This document shows positions 35,360-47,067 of a stretch of DNA of 64,000 nt, piece after piece; position 1 is the first letter of the stretch, and every line of letters starts with the position of its first letter. This DNA comes from Bidens hawaiensis. Taxonomy: Eukaryota > Streptophyta > Magnoliopsida > Asterales > Asteraceae. The stretch covers positions 2,488,501 through 2,552,500 of the forward strand of contig JAIQDT010000168.1 in assembly GCA_021521415.1 (NCBI GenBank). Reading direction: 5' to 3'. A program made the position numbers and the translations under genes. The notes beneath the pieces were generated by a model that had not been told where the DNA came from, did not search any database, and worked only from the letters and a program-made list of their open reading frames with translations.

Positions 35360-38300
35360 TCATACATCCGGTGATGTCTGACGGTTTGCCGAGTTTCACG
35401 GTTTTCGGTGTTTGGTCAGCCCTTCAAAAAGGTGAGGATACTTTTCATCATTTGATCCTCGCGTTCCCACGTGAACTCCGGTCCACGTGAACCTTAACGA
35501 TTGGAATTTTGCTGTGCTTGAGCGTTTTGGTTTCCCAATCCAAAACCTCGACTGGTTCCTCAATGAAACGTAACTGTTCATCAACTTGTAGTTCCTCCAA
35601 AGGGACTACTTGGGTTTCATCAGATAGGCATTTCTTCAAATTGGATACGTGAAAAACATTGTGTACGCCACTTAGTTCCGTTGGCAGGTCCAGTCGGTAC
35701 GCCACCGGATCAATGCGCTCAGTTATCCGGTAAGGACCAACATATCGCGGGTTGAGTTTGTTTCGCTTACCAAAGCGAACCACACCTTTCCAAGGTGAGA
35801 CTTTGAGTAATACTCGATCGTTCACTTGAAATTCGAGAGGTTTTCGGCGCTTGTCGGCGTAACTCTTTTGGCGATCTCGTGCCGCTGCCATGCGATTTCG
35901 GATTTGAACAATCTTTTCCGACGTTTCGAGTACCAGTTCGGGACCAGTGATTTGGCTGTCACCCACCTCTGCCCAGCAGAGTGGTGATCGACACTTCCGT
36001 CCGTACAGCGCTTCAAACGGCGCTGCTTTAATACTTGCGTGGTAGCTGTTATTATACGAAAACTCTACCAAAGGTAAGTGAGGTTCCCAACTTTTTCCGA
36101 AATCCAATACGCATGCATGCAACATATCTTCCAGGGTCTGAATAGTTCGTTCGCTTTGCCCATCCGTCTGATGATGGTATGCTGTGCTCATATCGAGACG
36201 GGTGCCTAGTGCGCTTTGCAGCGACTTCCAAAAGTGCGAAGTGAAACGAGAATCTCGATCAGAAATAATTGAGACAGGCACTCCATGTCTAGACACCACT
36301 TCTTTCATGTAAACGCGAGTCAGTCTTTCCATTTTGTCCGATTCCTTAATCGCTAAGAAGTGTGCAGACTTAGTCAACCGATCAACGATCACCCAGATGG
36401 TATCGCATCCCGTCGGTGTCTTAGGTATACCCGTGATAAAATCCATTGAGATGTGTTCCCATTTCCACATTGGGAGTTCCGGTTGTTGTAGTAGACCAGA
36501 TGGTTTTTGGTATTCTATCTTGACTCTGGCAAAAGTCAAGCATTTGCTCACGTTGGTGGCAATGTCGGCTTTCATGTTCGGCCACCTGTAAAGTGCCTTT
36601 AAATCATGATACATTTTATCTAAGCCAGGGTGGATAGAATACCGGGACTTGTGAACTTCGTCCATCACTAGAGTTCTCAACTTTCCGTAACGTGGAACCC
36701 AAATCCGGTTCTCAAAATATCGGACCCCGTCCGATCTGGTTTCAAGTTGCTTGTTCATGCCCCGCATGAGTTCTGATGGAAGATTATCATCTTTCAAAGC
36801 TTCAAGTTGCGCATCGCGAATCTGGTCGGGTAAGTTTGCATGAACCGTGAGTTGCAATGCTCGCACTCATCTGGGTTTATCTGTTTCTTTTCTGCTGAGG
36901 GCGTCGGCCACTACATTGGCCTTGCCAGGGTGGTACTTGATGGCACAATCATAATCTTTGAGCAGCTCGACCCAACGACGCTGTCGCATGTTCAGCTCCT
37001 TCTGTTCGTAGATATATTGGAGACTCTTGTGGTCGGTGTAAATGGTAAACTTGGTACCGTACAAGTAATGCCTCCATATCTTAAGAGCAAACACCACAGC
37101 TCCAAGTTTCAAATCATGGGTCGTGTAGTTCTTCTCGTGAACCCGTAGTTGTCGAGAGGCGTAAGCTATAACCTTCTCGAGTTGCATCAGCACACAACCG
37201 AGACCTTGTACAGATGCGTCACAGTGTACCTCAAAATTTTCCGTTCCCTCGGGGAGGGCTAGGATAGGGGCGCTGCAGAGTTTGGTTTTCAACAGTTGAA
37301 AAGCGGATTCTTGCGCGTCACCCCAATTGTACTTAGTACCCTTGTGAGTCAAATCGGTGAGGGGATGAGCAATCTTTTAAAATCCTTCGATGAAACGCCG
37401 GTAGTAGCCGGCCAGTCCTAGGAATTGCCGCACCTCAGTCGGAGTCTTAGGTGCTTCCCAGTTTTTGATGGCCTCTACCTTACCGGGATCGACATGGATA
37501 CCATTCTCGTTGATCAGATGTCCTAAAAAGTGAACCTCGCGAAGCCAAAATTCACATTTCGAGAGTTTAGCATACAGTTGTTCCTTCTTCAGCAATTCCA
37601 GAATTACCCTTAAGTGCTCTTCGTGGTCAGCTTCGTTCTTGGAGTAGACGAGAATATCATCAATGAAAACAATCACAAACTTGTCGAGATACGCCTTGCA
37701 TACTCGATTCATGAGATCCAAAAATACGGCTGGTGCGTTGGTTAGGCCAAAAGGCATAACCGAAAACTCGTAGTGACCATACCGTGTTCTAAAAGCCGTC
37801 TTAGAGATATCTTCTTCGCGCACTCTTAGTTGGTGATAACCAGATCGCAGATCGATCTTCGAGTAATAACTCGATCCTTGAAGCTGGTCAAACAGATCAT
37901 CAATTCGGGGTAGAGGATAACGGTTCTTGACCGTCACCTTGTTCAACTCCCGGTAGTCGATACACATGCGGAAAGTCCCGTCCTTCTTTCGGACAAATAA
38001 GACAGGGGCTCCCCATGGTGATGAGCTAGGTCGGATAAAACCCTTATCCAACAAATCTTGCAACTGAGTGGACAGTTCCTGAAGCTCCGCCGGTGCGAGC
38101 CGATACGGGGCTCGTGCTATGGGTGCTGCACCGGGTGTCAACTCGATTTGGAATTCGACTTGACGAATAGGAGGGAGTCCGGGCAAATCCTCCGGGAAAA
38201 CTTCTGGAAAATCTCACACAACAGGTATATCTTCAATTCGTTTCTCCTCCGCGGGTTTCTCAACGATCTGCGCCAAAATTGCCGGATGACCCTTTCGTAG

Positions 38301-39935
38301 GTACTTCTGCGCCTTCATGAGGGTAATGATGCTGGTGGTCATGCCGCTTCTCTCACCTCGAACCGAAAGGATCTCGCCAGAAGGGGTAGTAATGTGAACT
38401 ATCTTATCGTGACATATAATCTCCGCTCGGTTCTCGGACAACCAGTCCATGCCGACCACGACATCGAAACTACTAAGCGTAAAAGGAATAAGGTCGATAT
38501 CAAAGACATGACCTGACAGTTTTAACTTGCATCCCGCAAGTACATGAGTCGTTACTATAGTCTTACCGTCAGCTAATTCAACAGGAAACTTAGCATCTAA
38601 CGGAGTTGGAGTTAAGTCTAAGAGTTGGCTAAAGGCTTTCGACACAAAACTCCTATCAGCTCCAGTGTCAAACAATACAGAAGCAAAAAAATCGTTTACA
38701 GGGAACTTACCAGTTACCACGTGCGGATCATTGCGGGCTTGACCCGACCCAATTACAAAAGCTCTTCCCTTGCCATTGCTTCCACCACTACTGCCACTTC
38801 CATTACCTCCGTTGTTGTCTTTCTGTTTCAGCTTGGGACAATCTTTCCTGAAATGACCTTCCTGCCCACATTTGAAACATCCCTTCTTCGTCATAGGTGG
38901 TTTAGGAGCACCCTTTGCCGCAAGGTCTCCTCTACATTCCTTCGCCTGGTGACCCATCTTTCCGCATCTCTGACACTTGACACGGTCACACGGGCCAACA
39001 TGATGATAGTTGCACCTATTGCACTTCGGATAATTCCCAGCATATCCGCTCGAACCCTGCCCGCTACCGTTATTGTTGTTGTTACTCTGATTGTTAAAGC
39101 TCCGAGTGAATTCGGGCTTACGGTAGTGTTGTTGCTGTGGGAGGTTCGAGGACGAGGATCTGGTGTTGTCAAACTTCCTCTTTCCGCTGCTCGGGTTGCT
39201 GTTGCTGTGGTTGTCATTACTCGGGTTGTCACGGGCTTTAGTAGTTGAACCCCTAGGTGGTAACGCACCTTGGGTCACAGCTTGATCCGTTAGTTTGTGA
39301 GCTAAACGGATCGCTTGTTGAATCGTGGCTGGTCTGGAAGACGTCACCATACCCTGAATCTGCGGTGCTAACCCATCGATATACATCTCAATCCTCTTAC
39401 TCGGCGGGTCTACCATCCGTGGACACATCACAGCTAACTCGTGAGAACGGGTAGTGTAGGCTTCAATTTCTGAGCCCACCATCTTCAGTGACCAAAATTC
39501 TTACTCTAACTTCGAAATCTCCTCTCTCGGACAGTACCCCTCTCGCATCATGTTTTTGAACTCCTCCCAGTTCATCGCGTTAGCCAGTTCCAATCCAAGG
39601 ATCTGCACGTTCGAATTCCACCAAGTGAGGGCAGAATCCTCAAGTGTTCAAGCAGCGAATTTGACCCTACTAGCAGGGGGACAATTACACATCGCAAACG
39701 CCGACTCGGCCTTCTCAGCCCAACGCAGGAAGCCTATGGCTCCCTCGGTGCCCTTTAATGAACTGGGCTTGCAGTCAAGGTAATTCTTGAAGGTACACGT
39801 TCCACTTGGACCTCCAGCTTGATTCTGAATGTGTGCGGCTAAAGCGGCCGCCGTATGGTCGTTCAGCAGAGTTTGGAGTTCAGCTGCAGTCAAGTTGATG
39901 TTACCACGTCCGTGTCCAGCGTTTCTTCCAGCCAT
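35360..39935 (-). pseudogene. gag-pol of G2 internal 2 (Tekay-like chromovirus), broken
   Basis: Same domain order and start as internal 1. Here gag is broken by stops at 39648-39650 (Gly codon to TGA by comparison) and 39501-39503 (Ser to TAA), and the gag-pol junction by 38214-38216 (CGA to TGA). The RT block 37377-38186 is open with [10 protein letters not shown], ending at the shared stop 37377-37379. RNase H ends at a CGA to TGA stop at 36867-36869. The protease keeps the standard FDTGADRSF. Integrase is open over 472 codons but the zinc domain reads CLTFARVK with a Cys lost and the core reads YHHQTDG. The chromodomain tail ([16 protein letters not shown]) is out of frame after about 35487, as in internal 1. 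Not functional. Confidence 0.92.
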
Positions 39936-39951
39936 CTAGGTGTTATCATCC

Positions 39952-40659
39952 TTAGATGTCATCGTCTGAGGACACCTCTGAGTGTGCCTCCTCCTCAGCC
40001 GGTTCTTCCTCCGGTTCCTCTTCGGGTTCCTCCTCGTGATCTTCCTCGGGATCATCCTCAGGCTCTGCCTCAGGTTCCGCTGCGTTCTGAGCAATTTGCA
40101 TTTGTAAGACATCGCAACGCTCTAAAGCCATCTCGGTTCGGGTCCTTGCTACTTGGAGTTGCTCTTGCAAGTCTATCATCTCGGCTTGCATCTTTCTCAC
40201 AATCTTCATTTGTTGATCACTAGCCTCTTGCATTTCCTTCATTGCCGCTGCCATGCGGGCAATCTCCTCCTTAGTCTCGGTTCCGTCTTTTAACAGTCCG
40301 GAAACGTTAGCCCTCGTATAGCGCATGTAACCCACGTCACGCTCCAAGCAAGAAACGACAGCTGCGAGAACTCGCTCTACAGGTTCGGTTATGGGTGGTA
40401 GAGTGTTGGGATAAGCAGGGTGGTTCGGGTGAGGTAACGGGGGAACTTGTTCGCGATAGACCATACGCCTAATCATGTTAGGGTACCAATCCCAGCTAAC
40501 GTCGTTTTCGTATATGCCTCCGGATAAGCGGTACCTCTTCGGTGCGGGAGCTTCGAGTTCTGGGGCTACTCGGGGCGGCGATGCGGTAGGTAGCTGCGGT
40601 TCCTTCCCGTGAGCATGAGTCATCGGATCAGATGATGATGAGGGTGGTGGAGTCGACAT
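39952..40659 (-). CDS. Extra ORF upstream of gag in G2 internal 2, function unknown (235 aa)
   Basis: Homologue of the ORF at 26748-27443 and nearly identical to it. Differences are mostly substitutions, plus a few codons gained in the acidic PEEEPEE tail. It has the same head MSTPPPSSSSDPMTHAHGKE and the same coiled-coil-like segment, and ends 16 bases before gag. The frame is intact here too, while the adjacent gag carries two stops. Confidence 0.7.
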   Translation of the reverse strand: MSTPPPSSSSDPMTHAHGKEPQLPTASPPRVAPELEAPAPKRYRLSGGIYENDVSWDWYPNMIRRMVYREQVPPLPHPNHPAYPNTLPPITEPVERVLAAVVSCLERDVGYMRYTRANVSGLLKDGTETKEEIARMAAAMKEMQEASDQQMKIVRKMQAEMIDLQEQLQVARTRTEMALERCDVLQMQIAQNAAEPEAEPEDDPEEDHEEEPEEEPEEEPAEEEAHSEVSSDDDI

Positions 40660-40819
40660 TCCTACAGGTAAGCCGTGTATTCGCACGCGTATGAGTGAAA
40701 GAGGTAAAGAGATAGGATAACAAAGACTACACAAATCTATGCAGTGCGTATCATTATAACTAATGGGTCGTCGCGGTTATAGTCTAGTATGCATGCAGCT
40801 TCTAGTTCGCTATAACCAA

Positions 40820-40833
40820 TGGCTCTGATACCA
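40820..40833 (-). promoter_or_regulatory. PBS of G2 internal 2
   Basis: TGGTATCAGAGCCA on the minus strand, three bases from LTR3 at 40837. Confidence 0.93.
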
Positions 40834-40836
40834 ATC

Positions 40837-43379
40837 TGTCACACCCCCAAAATCCACAAACGGAGTTTTACCGTCAGAGGGTGTGAACTAACAGGATCGG
40901 AATCATTAGTTATAATCAAACCATAAAACAAAGTTTCAAAACCATGAAAAACGTTTACGAGTAATTAAATGCGGAAGCGTAAAAACCTTTAACCAAAAGT
41001 TGCGTCACGCAGGACGACTTAAAACCAATGATAACCGTTAAAATTAAGTTTGCATAACAAAAGCGTTTTCAAGCAATGCATGTTCCTAAACCGCGCGCCC
41101 GCCTCGGCTACCTGAGAATAACATACTAAAAGTGTCAACACAAGGTTGGTGAGTTCTTAAGTTTAAATAAAAATAAAGCGATTAGCGTTTGCGTTCAGCG
41201 TGTTGCGTTAAGCGTTTTGCGTTACAGCGTTTTGCGTTACCAGATAGTGTTATGTCAATTATATATCTATAGGTAGCTAGCCTATAAAACAAGTATCACT
41301 AAGTGTTCGACACCGAAGCTGACTGTTTATCAATTTGCCTTGCCACCAGGTCATCCAGACCATGGTATGTGTTTAGCCAAGATTACACCCGCTCGACATC
41401 CAGTCGAGTTTAGCGTTGGGTGGGGTTTGTCAAACCCAGTAGTACTACTCAACAGTGACTCGCTATTATCCAAATATTAACCGGTTCGATGTGAATAAAG
41501 GACTGTAGTTAACGCGTTTGCCACTTAGTCTTTACAAGTGATATATAATCTATATTAACAAAATCTTAAATGCGTTTTCGGAGTATGTTATCTTTCCCAA
41601 GTGAAAAGCGTTTAAAAAGTTTAGAAGGGGAAAGTGAACTCACTGTTTGCGAAGAAATTCCCAAATTAAATCACCAAGATGCGCGTCACAGAAAAACTCT
41701 CTCTAGCGTTCTAAAACAACAAAGAGATTTTTCTAAGTGTCGGAATATTATCGAGTCTCTAGACCCGGCACATAATACTTATGCACATAACATGTTTCGT
41801 GTTTCGTTTGTGAATCGTGTGTGACTTTAACAAATGTATTTGTGATACGTTACATGTGTAAGCAATTATATACGTGTCACGTATTCATAAAGTACATCAC
41901 TAGCAATTACTCCCCGTAAGGGCAATTTGGTCAAATCATGACAATCAATTAGCAATTATCATGTTTCATGCATTTTTACAAAACTCAGCAGCTAGTTTCA
42001 CCGAGACAGAAATTCTACTTGAAAGATTGTACTATTCCACCGATCATAGCATCTCAATTAATTTACCAAAAATCATCACAGAAGCATATATGTCTTAGAT
42101 TTCCAGAACATATTTTATTATATTTTTATTCCACATAGTTTTCTCACAATCATCAAATCATTATAGCAAACTCATAACAGTCAAATTCATGCGCAACTGA
42201 ATGTTATTTGAAATTCCCGTTAAACAAAAAATCCAATAAATGCAAGACCACTTGGGTTAGGTTCCTAACTCAATAAGTCAACTTCCAGAAGTGGAACCAA
42301 CCCAATTGGTCTCTTAGTTCATGAGATATAATCTTTACAAGACAACCTAACAGCAGGTCTAACAGCTCAGCTTTGCACAACGTTTTTGTAAAATCATAAA
42401 AGTTAACTTCTACTTGTCCAAAAATTACAAGTTTATATTCTTTAGAAACTAGACTCAACCTAGTTTACTGTAGTATCAATAATCTCAACCAATTATCACA
42501 TTTACACTTCGTTACAGTCACTTGAACATCAATAACACATTCTGTCCAGAAACCGTTTGCATCCAAACTCAACATATTAACAATCTATGAACTATCATGC
42601 ATTCATATAACACTCTAGACTCCATAAACACCATCCATGCACATCAATTACACATTACATACATGATTAGGGTTTTTGATTGAACTCAAATCAAAGACAC
42701 AACAATTAACGTGTAACAATATCAATACTAGTTATCATATCATTATCAAATCAACAACAATCATGTTAACTTCATACATACACATAATCGGCCATCTAGG
42801 GTTTGTGATTAACCCAACAAACATCACAATCAAGTATAAAGGATGCATAGGATAATCGATTATACCTTCCTAGCACCTAATTCTTCAATCAAAAGCTTGA
42901 ATTGATGGTTGTATGTGTGGTTATATGTGACGGCAGCCAAGGGAAGATGGAGGGTGGGTTCCGATCGGGTTCTTGGGGAAAAGAAAAATAATAGTTAGGG
43001 TTTATTATAACATAGTATTTATAGAATAATATGTTACACTTTGGCCCCTCCACTTCTAAGTATTACTTTTCCTAGCTTAAACTAACTTGTTTACATCTTG
43101 AGTTAACGTTTATAACCATGTTATCACATAACACATAAGTCTAACACATAATTATCACATAATTACTGTTTTGAAGTTTTTCGTTTATTCACCAATTGTT
43201 TGCGTCAACTCGTTTGCGTTTCGGTGCAATTCCCGAAAGACTACACATGTAGTAAGTGTTAAGCGTCATTTAAACCCTAGTTTAAATGTAATGAAGCGTG
43301 CGTTATAGATTCAGTGATCTTAAGTTTCAATTGACGGAGTTGAGTTAACGGAGTTAACCTGAAATTGACGATTGTCACA
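40837..43379 (-). mobile_element. LTR3 of G2 (5'-most LTR, 2543 bp)
   Basis: TGTCACACCC to GATTGTCACA, with two units of the 15-bp minisatellite at about 41192-41240. Directly followed by the right TCTGT. Confidence 0.95.
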
Positions 43380-43384
43380 TCTGT
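43380..43384. repeat. Target-site duplication TCTGT (right copy)
   Basis: Pairs with 19443-19447 around the 24-kb block. Confidence 0.95.
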
Positions 43385-44160
43385 TTCCTCCAAGCCGCTG
43401 ATATTGAGATGATCGAAAATGAAATGATCAAGGAGGAGAAGCCATATTTCCAGGTGTCCAATGCACTGATTGCACCTATGGGAAACTTGTCCACTAAAAA
43501 CCAGCAACAAATTCCTATCAAAGAGGAACCAAATGAAAATGGTGCTGATACACTAAAAGCATTTGTTGGTGGGAGTACAAGTCATCAAGGTAGCCAGTCA
43601 AGGCCAAATTATTGATGACAATGAATCTGCCTCTGTGGGAGTACAAGCACTAAATGCCCAAATTATTGATGACAATGAATCTGCCTCTGTGGCAAGTGAA
43701 CATTTACCTTATGGTGGTGGAAACAGTGGACAAGGTAATGAAACTCAAGCATTATTCTCCATGTTTACTGAGTCTTACAATGCATTTGTTGCCAAGAACA
43801 TGATTCACACAAGTGTCATTCAAGATGATCTGGAACAAATTGATGCAGATGACCTTGAAGACATGGATCTAAAGTGCAGGCTGCCATGTTGGCTCTTAGA
43901 AGCAAGAGGCTATACAATAGGACTGGTAGATCTCTTCTATAAGAGCCTAATGAAAGGATTGGATTTGACAAGTCAAAGGCGATTTGTTATAATTTCCAAT
44001 AGCCTGGGCACTTTGCTAGAGAATGCAACCAGCCAAGAAACTTTCAAGTGAACCAATATCAGAACCAGCAGCCAAGAAACCAGTTCCAATATCAGCAAAA
44101 CCAACCAAGAAACAACAACTACAACCCCAATTTCAACAATTATCAACAAGCCCCAATGAA
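43385..44160 (+). pseudogene. gag of copia B, second part with broken zinc knuckle
   Basis: Continues the frame of 18863-19447: MIENEMIKEEKPYFQVSNAL aligns with the matching part of copy A (ENHMIKEEKPSFQV). Frameshifts follow near 43610 and 43890. The nucleocapsid motif near 43985-44032 reads CYN-F-Q-stop-PGHFAREC: the second Cys is Phe and a stop lies inside. A 54-bp tandem duplication is at about 43605-43712. The tail is Gln/Asn-rich. Confidence 0.8.
43605..43712. repeat. 54-bp tandem duplication in copia B gag
   Basis: CAAATTATTGATGACAATGA at 43605 recurs at 43659, with the CTGCCTCTGTGG that follows. A period of 54 adds 18 codons in frame. Confidence 0.9.
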
Positions 44161-44170
44161 CAATCAGTAG

Positions 44171-45259
44171 GTGGTGCCTCAGAACCTGAACTACCAAAGA
44201 AACAATCAGAAACCTCCAAATGTTCAAAATAACCCTAACAGAAACAATCAAAATCAACCCAGAAATCAAGGGAATGTAGCACTGGCTGCACAACAAGAAG
44301 GGGGTTATGATTGGAGTAACCATGCAGATGATATCACCAAAGCAAATGTTGCATTGATGGCTATAGTGGAAAATGAGGTTGGAACATCATCTTCACAGGT
44401 ACACTCAACCTCTACAACTGATTTACATGAAACAATTAATGCTTTAACTGTAAAATTAGGCAAGCTAGAGGGTGAGTGTTTCAGAAAACAAAGCATAATT
44501 AATGGATACCAAGAAAGTGATATAATCTCTGAGGAAAAGATCAGAAGCTTGGAAGATGATTGTGTGAGTAGCTATAGAACTCAGCAAAGATATGTCACTG
44601 ACCTAGATGGCTTAAAGAAAATAATTGTTAAAGAAAAGGTGCAGAACACCAAGTTGCAGGTTGAGAATGAATTCCTAAAGAACTTGGTGTCCACAGGAGA
44701 CATTTGTGGTATAGTGAACAAGATAAAAGAAGAAGATAAATGCAAAATTGTTCCTCCACCGTTCAACAACAACTACACTCTCAATGTTGACAAAGCGAAA
44801 ATAGAGACATATCTCAACCAATTCAGAGATGTTTTTAAAAATAAGGAAGAATTCATTGACAACTACAAAATGGTTGAAGTAAATGAAGAAGGAGAGTTTG
44901 TTGTGAAAGAGGAAGTAAGGGAAGATAAGTCAATTAGAGTACAAGTGTCTAAAGATGACTTCATTGAAGAAGATTTGAACCATGATGATCTGAGTGACTC
45001 AAGTGATCAAATCACTACTGAAGAAATTCAGGCTGCTGAAAGAGGTAGAAGACATAAGAAGCCTGATTCAATAGACAAACTGTCTGTTCTACCCAAACTG
45101 ACTCCCAAGATGGCAAAGATAAATGAAAGAATGAGAAGAGAACATGTGTCTTTTGAAATATGTGACAGGCCAAAACTAAGTTACAATGCTGTTAGACCTC
45201 CAAGCAAAACATTATTGAAAATGTTAAGTGAGAATAACAAGAAAAGGCCACTGAAATAG
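44171..45259 (+). pseudogene. Coiled-coil part of copia B gag-pol, longest surviving frame (about 360 codons)
   Basis: After a Gln/Asn-rich stretch (to about residue 40) comes a long polar helix with heptad-like spacing (about residues 85-185, for example KLEGECFRKQSIINGY and KEKVQNTKLQVENEFLKNL). A Lys/Glu-rich segment then follows. Long coiled coils after the nucleocapsid are seen in SIRE-like elements. The open frame ends at 45257-45259. It is not an independent gene: it lies between gag and protease of copia B in the same direction. Confidence 0.65.
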
Positions 45260-46339
45260 TTGAATGTGACAACTTTATTCCAGTATACCCTGTTTTCTCT
45301 AGCCATGAAATGTTTGACGTTGGAGAAGTTGAAACAATGGAGGAGTATGAGAAAAGACAATCAAAGAGCCTATGAATCTGCAGAAAATCATCTTTGTGAA
45401 GAGCAAGACTGAAAGGCAAGATATCAAGATAGAAGAGTTTTTTCGTTTTTCAATTGACTTTGATGGATTGAAGAATCAGAAAACACTTGGAATAACACCA
45501 CCTAGACCAAGTGAGAGATTCAAGAAAGGAAGTGATCATGCAAGATTCAAAGGAAAGGTGTGGTCAAAAAATGTGATGAATATGGTCACCATACTGATTC
45601 TTGCAATGAAAGGTTCAACTTCAAACCTTTTCATTTTCCCAATGAGACAAAGTTTGTTCAAAACTTTGAGCTTTAAAAACAGAAGTATGATGAATACTTG
45701 GGAAAAGGAAAAGTGTGTGGAAAGGAGAATGTGAGCAAAACTGATCAGAATGCTGACAACAGTATTAAGAAGGAAGGAAAAACTGAAAAGAATCTAAAGA
45801 AAAACATGGGTAAACAAGTCAAAAGAAGCAAATCTCCCAAGAAATCTGAAACTGGTGTACAATAGAATTTTCAACCTTTGAGAATTATCCCCAATCAAGA
45901 CTCAAAATCATTTAAGTCTGATGGTTCTCAAGGATCACCAAGTAATGATAAGAAAGGAAAGACAAATGTTTTCTCAAAAAGGAAACCAAAAGAACTAACT
46001 GGTGATGAAAAGTTCCCATTGAAGCATGGTTTTGAACCTCAAGGATTTCTTTGGAAACCTAAGGTTGAAGTTCATAAGGAAAAGAACTTTGATGTGAGAG
46101 ATTAATCAAGCACAAAGAACTATGTAATTCAAGAGTGCAATTGTGTATTGGATGATTGCCAAAGCACAACTTCATATGTGAAAACTCCAAGGGAACGTGG
46201 TTATAAAACAGATAATTCAGATAATATTGAAATTACTCATGAAGATCCTAAACCCATTACCCTCACACCCAATGTTGGTACTGTTAATGAATTTGATGAT
46301 CTGCAAGTTGAGACAACTTGCACTTCATCACTTAACTAA
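45260..46339 (+). pseudogene. Decayed linker between gag and protease of copia B
   Basis: Three short plus-strand frames (45372-45734, 45878-46105, 46148-46339), rich in Lys, Ser and Asn, keep the direction and place of the gag-to-pol linker but are separated by stops. The last ends just before the conserved acceptor-like block at 46340-46361. Confidence 0.6.
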
Positions 46340-46361
46340 TCAATTTCTTTGATTTGTGCAG
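46340..46361 (+). promoter_or_regulatory. Splice-acceptor-like block before copia B protease
   Basis: Just after a stop, TTTCTTTGATTTGTGCAG is followed by GAACC and then the protease frame. The same arrangement is found in copia D on the other strand (63758-63780). A 3' splice site is the simplest reading; it is not proven. Confidence 0.45.
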
Positions 46362-46554
46362 GAACCATCCACTCCACTGAATGAAGTATGGTACACGGAT
46401 AGTGGGTGTTCCAGGCACATGACCTGTGACAAAAGGTCACTTGTCAACTATGAAGAGAAGTTTGAAGGTCCAGTAGCCTTTGGTAGTGATGAAAATGGTG
46501 GTAAAATTGTTAGAAAGGGTATCTTGACAAATGGAAAGGTCACATTTGACAATG
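46362..46554 (+). pseudogene. Protease start of copia B, cut by NA2
   Basis: EVWYTDSGCSRHMT is the copia aspartic protease motif (DSG). The frame is open up to the NA2 LTR at 46555. The rest of pol should follow after NA2, but it is absent from the window. Confidence 0.85.
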
Positions 46555-47001
46555 TGTAGGCTCCTGGACGGATCGTACACGGGATGTCGCTATCTGCGCA
46601 GGTGCGGAATCCCTGCGTAGGTAGATACGAGTGCAGAATATGTATAAATCAAACACACGAGCAATAACCGAAACACGTTATATTGATAACCGAACACGTG
46701 ACTCGAGGTCACTATTACAGACTCTGACTTGTAAACACGTAACTCACTGATACACGAAATGAACTAGCTCTCAAAACGCTCAACTGATTCCCTAAACTGT
46801 TACGGCTGAACAGTTTAAATAAGCACGACAACTTCGCCTCAGGCGAAGTTGTCCATAACTTTGCTTGTTCAACAAGTTCGCCTGAGCTAACTTGTTGACA
46901 ACTTCGCACATACAAAAACATAAACATAATCATAAACATAATTACATTACAGACTCGATTACAAATGGTAGACTATGAACTACTGACACACATGTACCAA
47001 C
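46555..47001 (-). mobile_element. 3' LTR of NA2 (447 bp)
   Basis: TGTAGGCTCCTGGACGG to CATGTACCAACA. It shares with the NA1 LTR the start, the GTGCGGAATCCCTGCGTA block and the end. It contains a palindrome at 46827-46853 (GACAACTTCGCCT, one-base centre, and its complement), a shorter version of the NA1 LTR hairpin. Confidence 0.9.
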
Positions 47002-47015
47002 AGACTCCCCCTTGG
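47002..47015 (-). promoter_or_regulatory. Polypurine tract of NA2
   Basis: CCAAGGGGGAGTC on the minus strand against the LTR, identical to NA1. Confidence 0.85.
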
Positions 47016-47067
47016 CAGTAGCTTCATATCTTGATCTTTAAATCTTGAGTCTTGTAATCTTGCATCT

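Larger units (their letters stand above)
19448..43379 (-). mobile_element. Three-LTR Tekay-like gypsy concatemer G2 (23.9 kb)
   Basis: Order on the plus strand: LTR1 19448-22020, internal 1 22021-27620, LTR2 27621-35227 (interrupted), internal 2 35228-40836, LTR3 40837-43379. All point to the minus strand. A single TCTGT duplication flanks the whole block, so one integration was followed by a gain of one internal region and one LTR, most simply by unequal crossing-over between LTRs. Both internal regions share one nonsense codon and one chromodomain frameshift and also carry private mutations, as expected for an old duplication. NA1 later entered LTR2. Confidence 0.92.

Noticed and set aside
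19448..43379. Two separate gypsy elements inserted next to each other
   Set aside because: They share one LTR in the middle, and only one target duplication surrounds the pair.
44171..45259. Coiled-coil ORF as a separate host gene
   Set aside because: It continues directly from copia B gag and precedes its protease on the same strand.
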